Positions 1 to 5,545 of a stretch of 6,600 nucleotides of DNA are shown here, in pieces (the stretch's first letter is position 1; every line of letters starts with the position of its first letter). The DNA lies in assembly GCA_027623845.1 (NCBI GenBank), contig JAQBUJ010000184.1:1-6600 (forward strand), written 5' to 3'. The notes beneath the pieces were generated by a model. That model saw only the letters and a program-made list of their open reading frames with translations, made no database searches and was not told the DNA's origin. This DNA comes from Pseudomonadota bacterium (GTDB lineage Bacteria; Pseudomonadota; Alphaproteobacteria; Thalassobaculales; Thalassobaculaceae). Position numbers and translations under genes: made by a program.

Positions 1-1276
1 CTGACATACCGTAGGGCTGGTTATTTTCCTCATACCCGCGCGCGGTATCGACGGAGGCCGTATTTTCCTCAATTTGACGCGCGATCGAGGCGGTCGCCGC
101 CAACTTGGCTTCCGCCGTCGCGATTGACTCGGCAACCGCATCAGAGATCATCGGCGCGTCATCGGTGCCGGTGCGCAACACAGGTTCCGCTTCCAGCGAC
201 GGGGCCGCAGCGGTGATGGCGTTATCGGTCTCCGGTTCCGGGGCCGATGCCTGCTTGGCCCGGCTCGACACCAGGGTCATCTGCGGGCGCGGTTTCGCCG
301 CCAGACCTTCGGCCGCGATGCCGGTGGCGACCACCGAAACCCGCATCATCCCATCAAGCTTCTCATCGAAGGTCGAGCCAAAGATGATGTTCGCATCGGA
401 ATCGACTTCCTCACGCATCCGATTGGCCGCCTCGTCGACCTCGAACAAGGTCATGTCCATGCCGCCGGTGATGTTGATCAGCACCCCGCGCGCGCCCTTC
501 ATCGACATGTCGTCGAGCAGCGGATTGCTGATCGCCGATTCCGCCGCCTCAAGCGCCCGCTTTTCGCCGCTCGCCTCGCCAGTTCCCATCATCGCCTTAC
601 CCATCTCGCTCATCACCGTGCGAATGTCGGCGAAGTCGAGATTGATCAGGCCGGGCATCACCATAAGATCGGTGACCCCGCGCACCCCTTGGTGCAGAAC
701 GTTGTCCGCCATGTGGAAGGCATCGGCGAAGGTGGTTTTCTCGTTGGCGATCCGGAACAGGTTCTGGTTCGGGATGATGATCAGCGTGTCGACATATTGC
801 GACAGCTCCTCAATGCCCTGCTCGGCGGTGCGCATCCGATGCGCGCCCTCGAAGTGAAACGGCTTGGTGATCACGCCGACCGTCAGAATCCCGCGCTCGC
901 GGGCGGCCTGGGCGATCACCGGCGCGGCGCCGGTCCCGGTGCCACCGCCCATACCGGCGGTGATGAACACCATGTTGCTGTCACCAAGCTCGGTGATCAG
1001 GTCTTCCATCGCCTCCTCGGCGGCGGCCTTGCCGACATCCGGACGCGAGCCGGCTCCCAAGCCCTGGGTCACCGTCGGGCCGAGTTGCAGGCGACGGTCC
1101 GCCAAGGACAAGTTCAGGGATTGGCTGTCCGTATTGGTGACAATGAATTCGACACCCTCGAGATTGGATCGAATCATATTGTTGACGGCATTGCCGCCAG
1201 CGCCGCCAACCCCGATCACGGTAATCCGCGGCTTCAGTTCATTGTCGTCGTGCGGAACGGAAAAGTTGATGGTCAT
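1..1276 (-). CDS. ftsZ: Cell division GTPase FtsZ (3' end outside window)
   Basis: Tubulin-like GTPase that polymerises at midcell into the Z-ring and recruits the divisome. I translated it by hand from the ATG at 1276, and 425 codons stay open to the window edge. The fold is complete. The N-terminal nucleotide loop GVGGAGGNA is at residues 22-30. The tubulin signature GMGGGTGTGAAP is at about 108-119. DTLIIIPNQNLFR is at 163-175. The T7 synergy loop NLDFADIRTVM is at 212-222; its Asp214 and Asp217 match the two catalytic aspartates that complete the GTPase site of the neighbouring subunit. The globular domain ends near residue 325. An Ala/Glu/Thr-rich, probably disordered linker follows and runs off the window. 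The conserved C-terminal peptide that binds FtsA is therefore not visible. A GGAGAG Shine-Dalgarno 5 nt upstream supports the start. Identification is essentially certain. Confidence 0.98.
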   Translation of the reverse strand, partial: MTINFSVPHDDNELKPRITVIGVGGAGGNAVNNMIRSNLEGVEFIVTNTDSQSLNLSLADRRLQLGPTVTQGLGAGSRPDVGKAAAEEAMEDLITELGDSNMVFITAGMGGGTGTGAAPVIAQAARERGILTVGVITKPFHFEGAHRMRTAEQGIEELSQYVDTLIIIPNQNLFRIANEKTTFADAFHMADNVLHQGVRGVTDLMVMPGLINLDFADIRTVMSEMGKAMMGTGEASGEKRALEAAESAISNPLLDDMSMKGARGVLINITGGMDMTLFEVDEAANRMREEVDSDANIIFGSTFDEKLDGMMRVSVVATGIAAEGLAAKPRPQMTLVSSRAKQASAPEPETDNAITAAAPSLEAEPVLRTGTDDAPMISDAVAESIATAEAKLAATASIARQIEENTASVDTARGYEENNQPYGMS

Positions 1277-1444
1277 TTACACTCTCCGGGTTTTGGGGTT
1301 GCGGATCGGATCGAACTCGCGAACGAGTTTCACGGGACGATCCTCATTGGAATGAGTACGGGTGACGGTCGACAGGATCACCGGCCGTCTGCGACAGGCG
1401 CCATTCGAGGCGACCACCGCATGCAGGGCTTGTTTGCTTGCCAT
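1277..1444 (-). CDS. Possible small ORF (55 aa) between ftsA and ftsZ
   Basis: I do not recognise this product. The ATG at 1444 overlaps the ftsA stop by one base (TAATG). The ORF ends in a TAA that directly abuts the ftsZ ATG, so it fills the whole ftsA-ftsZ gap. AGGGAG lies 8 nt before the ATG, but those bases also encode Arg-Glu in the conserved FtsA tail, so this signal may be accidental. The 55-residue product is basic, with CRRRP near residues 17-21 and a KTRRV end, and shows no membrane segment or signal peptide. By hand count about 37 of 55 third positions are G or C, a mild excess over the second positions, which agrees with coding but does not prove it. The alternative is a non-coding ftsZ leader that is open by chance. 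If translated, it could act in cis by coupling ftsA and ftsZ translation. Confidence 0.35.
   Translation of the reverse strand: MASKQALHAVVASNGACRRRPVILSTVTRTHSNEDRPVKLVREFDPIRNPKTRRV
1282..1287 (-). promoter_or_regulatory. Shine-Dalgarno of ftsZ
   Basis: GGAGAG on the minus strand, 5 nt before the ftsZ ATG. It fixes the ftsZ start and lies inside the last codons of the preceding 55-codon ORF. Ribosomes finishing that ORF would stop on the TAA that directly abuts the ftsZ ATG. Confidence 0.8.
1314..1329 (-). other. Stem-loop in the ftsZ leader
   Basis: On the minus strand this reads AACTCGTTCGCGAGTT: a perfect 6-bp stem with a TTCG loop, ending 37 nt before the ftsZ ATG. The loop is closed by G-C rather than the extra-stable C-G form. 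No U-run follows, so it is not an intrinsic terminator. It may be an RNA structure that affects mRNA processing or ftsZ translation, or it may be chance. Confidence 0.35.
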
Positions 1445-2727
1445 TAGAAATTCTCCCTCAGCCATGAACCGACACGACCCAGCATGCCGGCCGGTTCTAT
1501 CTTGTCGGCGCCCCCTATCGTGGGAACATCGAAGCCAGGATCGACGGCATAGGCCAATAGCCCGGCGCAGGTCGAAAACGCCGGTCCGGAGGCTGCGTCC
1601 GCCAATCCGCTTATCCTGATCGGCCGGCCCAAACGAACCTGCTTATCCAGGACTTTTTGCGCCAGGTCGCGAAGACCCGGCATTTGGCTCGCCCCACCGG
1701 TAAGAACCGCGCGGCGGCCAGCGATCTTGTCGAACCCGGATTGCTCCAGACGCGACTTGACCATTTCGAAAATTTCTTCCAATCGAGGTTGAATAATGCG
1801 GATCAACATCGATTTTTGAACTTGGTTGGGCTGTGCGCCGGCCTCTTCGCCGACCTGTGGAACTTCTAGCGTCTCGCGGTCGTCCAACGGCGAGAGCGTG
1901 GCGCAGCCATGCAGGGTCTTCAGGCGTTCCGCCTCGGCGATCGGCGTCGACAGACCGCGGGCGATATCGTTGGTCACATGCGCGCCGCCAACCGGCACCA
2001 CATCGGTGAACACCACACTTCCGTCGAAGAACACCGCGACCGTGGTTGTGCCGCCGCCCATGTCGACCACGGTGACGCCGAGATCCATCTCGTCCTCAAC
2101 CAGACACGCCAGCCCCGACGCATAAGGCGAGGCGACATAACCGTCGATGTCCAGATGGCAGCGCTGCACGACCATCGAAAGATTGCGCACCGGCCCCGAG
2201 GCCGCGGTTACCAGATGGATATGTGCGCCGAGCTTTTGCCCAGCCATGCCGCGAGGGTCGCGAATACCGCGATTGCCATCGATCGAAAACCCTACGGGAA
2301 TCGAATGGATCAAATCCCGGTCCGCCTCGATTTCCACCGACCGGCCATGACCAAGAATGCGCCTCAGGTCGGTGTCTCCTACCTCATGGCCATCAATCGC
2401 CACCTCGACCCCGAAAGTCCGCGACATCGGATACCCACCGGACAGATTGACGAAGACCCGGCTTACTCTTTCCTTGGCCATCGTCTCGGCGGCATGGACC
2501 GACCGGCGGATGGCGATCTCGGCGGCCTCCATGTCGATAACCGCGCCGTTGCGCACCCCTTTGGCGACCTGATGGCCGATACCAAGGATGCGAACCCCCG
2601 AAAGGCTCGCATTGGCCTCGGTCGGATTCGCCTCACCGACCCGCGCAACGAAGCAGCAAGTCTTGGTCGAGCCGACGTCGAGCGCCGCGACCAAATCACC
2701 CTTCGATTTTGCCAAGGTCCTTTTCAC
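1444..2727 (-). CDS. ftsA: Cell division protein FtsA
   Basis: Actin-like ATPase that tethers FtsZ filaments to the inner membrane and signals to the late divisome proteins. Visible motifs in the 427 residues: phosphate-1 loop ALDVGSTKTCC at 15-25; the 1C subdomain typical of FtsA at roughly 90-175, with VFVNLSGGYP at its start; phosphate-2 loop VVDMGGGTTTVAVF at 220-233; adenosine motif VLTGGASQMPGL at 341-352; and a C-terminal amphipathic membrane helix, LGRVGSWLRENF, at 416-427. Length is normal for the family. The start is GTG at 2727, chosen because AGGGA lies 8 nt upstream and the N-terminus leads straight into the first strand. The ATGs just upstream (2747, 2732) are in another frame. 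The gene begins 27 nt after the ftsQ stop. Its TAA shares a base with the ATG of a small ORF that leads to ftsZ. Its partner FtsZ lies immediately downstream. Confidence 0.97.
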   Translation of the reverse strand: MKRTLAKSKGDLVAALDVGSTKTCCFVARVGEANPTEANASLSGVRILGIGHQVAKGVRNGAVIDMEAAEIAIRRSVHAAETMAKERVSRVFVNLSGGYPMSRTFGVEVAIDGHEVGDTDLRRILGHGRSVEIEADRDLIHSIPVGFSIDGNRGIRDPRGMAGQKLGAHIHLVTAASGPVRNLSMVVQRCHLDIDGYVASPYASGLACLVEDEMDLGVTVVDMGGGTTTVAVFFDGSVVFTDVVPVGGAHVTNDIARGLSTPIAEAERLKTLHGCATLSPLDDRETLEVPQVGEEAGAQPNQVQKSMLIRIIQPRLEEIFEMVKSRLEQSGFDKIAGRRAVLTGGASQMPGLRDLAQKVLDKQVRLGRPIRISGLADAASGPAFSTCAGLLAYAVDPGFDVPTIGGADKIEPAGMLGRVGSWLRENF

Positions 2728-2735
2728 CGCATTGG

Positions 2736-2740
2736 TCCCT
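2736..2740 (-). promoter_or_regulatory. Shine-Dalgarno deciding the ftsA GTG start
   Basis: AGGGA within the purine run AAAAAGGGA, 8 nt before the GTG at 2727. The two nearby ATGs are out of frame with FtsA and reach a stop within a few codons, so this site decides in favour of the non-ATG start. Confidence 0.7.
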
Positions 2741-2754
2741 TTTTCATCCCGCCC

Positions 2755-3609
2755 TCACGTGTCACGGCCACGGCGGCGCAATCGAGCCGCGGTTTCCGGG
2801 GCTACGCGGACGACAAGTTGGTCGCGCAGACGCATGTCGATAGCGATCACGTCGCGCCGGAGCACACCGTGCTCGCGTTCCATTCGGGCCAACTGCGCCC
2901 AAGCTTCAAAGGGCGCCTGCTCGGGAAGCTGCACATTAATTCGATCGTCCACCCGCACATCCCAGCGCCGCTCTCCCACCCAGGTAACCGCACGCACCCG
3001 TTGACGCAGGTCCGGCTCGCGGGACAGCATCGCCAGAACGTCCCGCGTACGCGGCGGTGCGTCCTGGCCGATGACGATCGGCAGATCGGAGAATTTTTCG
3101 ACCTCCGCACTGGGGATCACCCCACCATCGCGATCGATCAGGTGCAGCTTGCCGTTTCGTTGCCAAAGCGCCATCGGCTCCCGCTCGACCAGGCTGACGA
3201 AAACCGTATCCGGCAACCGGCGTTCGACCCGGACCTGCTTCACCCAGGCGAGCGACGCGATCCGGAGGTGAGCGCCCGCCAGGTCGACTGTCAGGATCGG
3301 ATCGCCGGCTTTGATACCGATCGCCCGCAGCAACTCAGCCCGCGCCGTGCGATCCCGGCCCGAGACCATAACGTCGCGCACCGCCAGACCAGTCCGGATG
3401 GATATTTCCCGGAAACCCGCCTCGCCGGCAATTAGGAGACGGTTGACCACGCCGCTATTCGCCGCATGCCATCCGAGGCCGGCCAATACGCCGACCGTGG
3501 TCAAGCTGAGCCCGGCGAACAGCACGGTGCGCATCGGCAACTGGCGGATCCAGCGCTGCGCCCAGTTGGCCGAGGGCTTGGGCCGCTTGGCTGTCTTTAC
3601 AGATCGCAT
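2755..3609 (-). CDS. ftsQ: Cell division protein FtsQ
   Basis: Bitopic inner-membrane protein that links cytoplasmic and periplasmic divisome components, with FtsB and FtsL as partners in characterised systems. The 284 residues show a basic cytoplasmic tail (1-25), one transmembrane segment at about 27-47 (RTVLFAGLSLTTVGVLAGLG), and a POTRA domain at about 74-145. The POTRA domain contains VSGRDRTARAELLRAIGI and the typical WVKQVRVERRLPDTVFVSLVEREPMALW-like block, seen at 122-149. The FtsQ-specific domain follows (about 150-270) with GKLHLIDRDGGVI, and the end is Arg-rich. Sequence conservation is low in this family, so the call rests on architecture, the PDTVxVxLxEREPxALW motif and position between ddl and ftsA. 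The ATG at 3609 lies 7 nt after GGAGG. The start overlaps the ddl end by 13 nt, implying translational coupling. Confidence 0.95.
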   Translation of the reverse strand: MRSVKTAKRPKPSANWAQRWIRQLPMRTVLFAGLSLTTVGVLAGLGWHAANSGVVNRLLIAGEAGFREISIRTGLAVRDVMVSGRDRTARAELLRAIGIKAGDPILTVDLAGAHLRIASLAWVKQVRVERRLPDTVFVSLVEREPMALWQRNGKLHLIDRDGGVIPSAEVEKFSDLPIVIGQDAPPRTRDVLAMLSREPDLRQRVRAVTWVGERRWDVRVDDRINVQLPEQAPFEAWAQLARMEREHGVLRRDVIAIDMRLRDQLVVRVAPETAARLRRRGRDT

Positions 3610-4508
3610 CTAGCGTCCTCCACCATCCGCGACACCAACTCAGGGAACCCGATGCCACGGAACGCCGCTTGCTCGGGAACCGTCGAGGTTGCGGTCATTC
3701 CGGGTTGGGTATTGATCTCCAGCAGATACAGCTCGCCCAGCCGCTCTTTGGTGTCGTCGAAACGGAAATCCGAGCGGGCCACGCCGCGACACCCCAAGGC
3801 TTCATACGAGCGGACCGCCATTGAGAGCGCTTCATTGGTGATTTCGTCCGGCAAGGCCGCCGGCACGAGATGCACCGAGCCGCCATCTTCATATTTGGCG
3901 TCGTAGTCGTAGAAGCCCCGCTTTGAGGTGATTTCGGTAACGCAGAAGGCCTCGCCGTCGAAAACCCCAACGGTCAGCTCGCGACCGGGAATATATTTTT
4001 CGACCAAAACCTGGTCACCAAAAGCCCAGTCATCGGCCAGCGGCGGTTGATTGTCGCCCTGGAGGATAATCTGCACGCCGATGCTGGAGCCTTGATTTAG
4101 CGGCTTCACCACATAAGGCGGCTCGTAGGTGTTGCCGACCATGGTGTCCTGGCGTGAGCACACCATACCGTCGGGACACCGTAGGCCAGCTTGGGCAAAC
4201 AGCCGCTTGGCCCTCGGCTTGTCCATCGCCAACGCCGATGCCTGAACGCCGGAGTGGGTATAGGGAACGCCCATGATGTTGAGCAGGCCCTGGATATTGC
4301 CATCCTCGCCGAACGGTCCATGCAGCGCGTTGAAGCATACATCCGGGCCAAGCGCCGCCAGCGTTTGCGCCACCCGGCGATCAACGTCGATCTCACTCAC
4401 CCGATAGCCGGCGGTTCGCAGCGCCTCAGCGCTGGCGCGACCGGACGACAACGAAACCTCACGCTCGGCGGACCAACCGCCCATCAGGACCGCCACATGC
4501 ATACTCAT
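3597..4508 (-). CDS. ddl: D-alanine--D-alanine ligase
   Basis: Cytoplasmic ATP-grasp enzyme that joins two D-alanines to give the D-Ala-D-Ala dipeptide added by MurF. The 303 residues carry all the family landmarks. GGWSAEREVSLSSG is at 10-23, with Glu15 matching E. coli DdlB Glu15. HGPFGEDGNIQG is at 63-74. The ATP-grasp core VVKPLNQGSSIGV is at 133-145, with Ser142 at the omega-loop contact. GFYDYDAKY is at 198-206, with the Tyr that interacts with the substrate region. ARSDFRF is at 244-250 and LLEINTQPGMTATS at 262-275, holding the metal-binding Glu264 and Asn266 and the C-terminal Ser275 equivalent to E. coli Ser281. The start at 4508 is preferred over Met3 (4502) because GGAGG is 7 nt upstream and the ATG overlaps the murB stop as ATGA. 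Length and active-site residues look fully functional. Residues 275-281 are encoded by a 21-bp segment that recurs exactly in murC. Confidence 0.97.
   Translation of the reverse strand: MSMHVAVLMGGWSAEREVSLSSGRASAEALRTAGYRVSEIDVDRRVAQTLAALGPDVCFNALHGPFGEDGNIQGLLNIMGVPYTHSGVQASALAMDKPRAKRLFAQAGLRCPDGMVCSRQDTMVGNTYEPPYVVKPLNQGSSIGVQIILQGDNQPPLADDWAFGDQVLVEKYIPGRELTVGVFDGEAFCVTEITSKRGFYDYDAKYEDGGSVHLVPAALPDEITNEALSMAVRSYEALGCRGVARSDFRFDDTKERLGELYLLEINTQPGMTATSTVPEQAAFRGIGFPELVSRMVEDARCDL
3666..3686 (-). repeat. 21-bp direct repeat, copy in ddl
   Basis: A segment of 21 bp identical to 5584-5604 in murC, in the same orientation and reading frame. It encodes STVPEQA at Ddl residues 275-281. Here it is part of the conserved end of the active-site motif, so this copy is the likely ancestral one. 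Confidence 0.8.
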
Positions 4509-5545
4509 CGGGTCGCCTCCTTTTTCTCAGCCGGCATCCCAATTCGGCGGATTTCCCAGCGCAAATCGACACCGCTTGTCTCCAACACCCGGCGACGCAC
4601 TTCCTCGCCCAAGGCTTCCAACTCGGCGGCGGTGGCGGTTCCGGTGTTGATCAGGAAATTGCAATGCAGCTCCGACACCATCGCCCCGCCGAGGCGCAGC
4701 CCACGGCATCCGGCGGCGTCGATCAGCTCCCAAGATTTAGCCTCTTTGGCGTTCGCGGGGTCAGGGCTTGCGCCGGGGTTAGAGGCAGGGTTAGAGGCAG
4801 GGTTAGAGGCGGGGTTAGAGGCCGGGTTAGAGGCCGGGTTCGCAAAGGTGCTGCCGCCGGTGCGGGCGCGGATTGGCTGACTGGCCTGCCGCGCGGCCCG
4901 GATCTCGGCCATGCTCCGTTCGATTTCGTCGACCTCACCGGGCGCGGCGACGAACAAGCCGGACACGAAGATCCAGTCCTTGGCGACGCCGCAGCGCCGG
5001 TACCCCATATCCATCTCGTCGGGCGCCAATCGATGCAGCCGGCCCAGCGGGTCGACGGCTTCGGCCTCGATCAGCACGTCCTTGAATTCACGGCCATAGG
5101 CGCCGGCATTCATCCGCAGCCCGCCACCGATACTGCCGGGAATGCCGCTGAGAAATTCGAGACCGCCGCGACCGGCGCGCAGGGCCGCCTGGGCGACGTT
5201 TGCATCCAGCATCGCCGCGCCGACCCTGACTTGCCGGGCTGAAAAATCGATCGCCGCGAATTCCTTGCCCAAACGAACCACCACCCCGGCGATGCCGCCA
5301 TCGCGCACCAGCAGGTTCGAGGTCACGCCGATGACGGTGACCGGAATATCATCGGGTTTGGCCGCCAGGAACGCCGCCAGATCGGCCGGGTCGGCAGGAC
5401 GGAACACCACCTCGGCCGGACCGCCGACGCGGAACCAGGTGAACGGCGCCATCTCGACGTTTTCAGCGTATCGACCGCGAACCGCCGGCAAGCGCTCAAG
5501 CAAGCCACCGGCATCGGATTGATCATGTCGTTGGGCGGCCATCAT
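4505..5545 (-). CDS. murB: UDP-N-acetylenolpyruvoylglucosamine reductase MurB, with a tandem-repeat insertion
   Basis: FAD enzyme that reduces UDP-GlcNAc-enolpyruvate to UDP-MurNAc with NADPH in the cytoplasm. In the 346 residues, TWFRVGGPAEVVFRP (36-50) and the FAD loop VIGVTSNLLVRDGG (71-84) are followed by GGLEFLSGIPGSIGGGLRMN (127-146) and NAGAYG (146-151). The catalytic Arg is probably Arg183 in GYRR. The catalytic-Ser motif GGSTFANP (230-237) has Ser232 as proton donor. SWELIDAAGCRGLRLGGA is at 271-288. The C-terminal Glu331 (RWEIRRIG) is the likely third catalytic residue. Two oddities: the FAD loop has Thr where Gly is usual (GVGSN), and about 33 extra residues, mostly (NPAS) repeats, separate the serine motif from WELIDAAG, where relatives usually have only a few residues. 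The frame is kept and all catalytic residues remain, so the enzyme is probably active. The ATG at 5545 has GGAGG 7 nt upstream and overlaps the murC stop (ATGA). Confidence 0.96.
   Translation of the reverse strand: MMAAQRHDQSDAGGLLERLPAVRGRYAENVEMAPFTWFRVGGPAEVVFRPADPADLAAFLAAKPDDIPVTVIGVTSNLLVRDGGIAGVVVRLGKEFAAIDFSARQVRVGAAMLDANVAQAALRAGRGGLEFLSGIPGSIGGGLRMNAGAYGREFKDVLIEAEAVDPLGRLHRLAPDEMDMGYRRCGVAKDWIFVSGLFVAAPGEVDEIERSMAEIRAARQASQPIRARTGGSTFANPASNPASNPASNPASNPASNPGASPDPANAKEAKSWELIDAAGCRGLRLGGAMVSELHCNFLINTGTATAAELEALGEEVRRRVLETSGVDLRWEIRRIGMPAEKKEATR
4776..4840 (-). repeat. 12-bp tandem repeat (5 copies plus a 5-bp partial) inside murB
   Basis: On the plus strand the unit is GGGTTAGAGGCN, with copies at 4776, 4788, 4800, 4812 and 4824 and a partial GGGTT at 4836-4840. 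Copies are identical except the last base (A, A, G, C, C). On the coding strand that base is the wobble position of a Pro codon, so every copy encodes Asn-Pro-Ala-Ser. The array begins with the native NP of the GSTFANP motif (residues 236-237) and runs to NPGAS at 256-260. The near identity and the block-wise wobble changes point to recent expansion by slippage or unequal exchange. A degenerate stretch (PDPANAK, residues 261-267) follows and may be older decayed units. Confidence 0.95.

Noticed and set aside
1277..1443. Intrinsic terminator or CtrA-controlled ftsZ promoter in the ftsA-ftsZ gap
   Set aside because: The stem-loop has no following U-run, and no TTAA-N7-TTAA or GANTC site was found in the gap.
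105..1447. Long plus-strand open frames opposite ftsZ
   Set aside because: Shadows of the FtsZ coding sequence; the minus-strand translation contains all FtsZ motifs.
1909..3435. 508-codon open frame on the plus strand, antisense to ftsA and ftsQ
   Set aside because: It lies wholly opposite two confidently identified genes, has no recognisable domain, and is rich in His, Arg and Pro as expected for antisense frames in G+C-rich DNA.
3556..3569. 14-bp match to 5701-5714 (NWAQ in FtsQ and MurC)
   Set aside because: A 14-bp match within 6.6 kb of G+C-rich DNA is not very unlikely by chance, and both copies are at ordinary positions.
4776..4840. CRISPR array or telomere-like repeat (GGGTTAG)
   Set aside because: Units are directly adjacent without spacers, only 12 bp long, and lie in frame in an essential gene.
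4191..5242. Plus-strand frames with GLEA or VRGR repeat proteins across the murB array
   Set aside because: A 12-bp unit without stops in several frames automatically gives repeat peptides; the murB frame is the one with conserved motifs on both sides.
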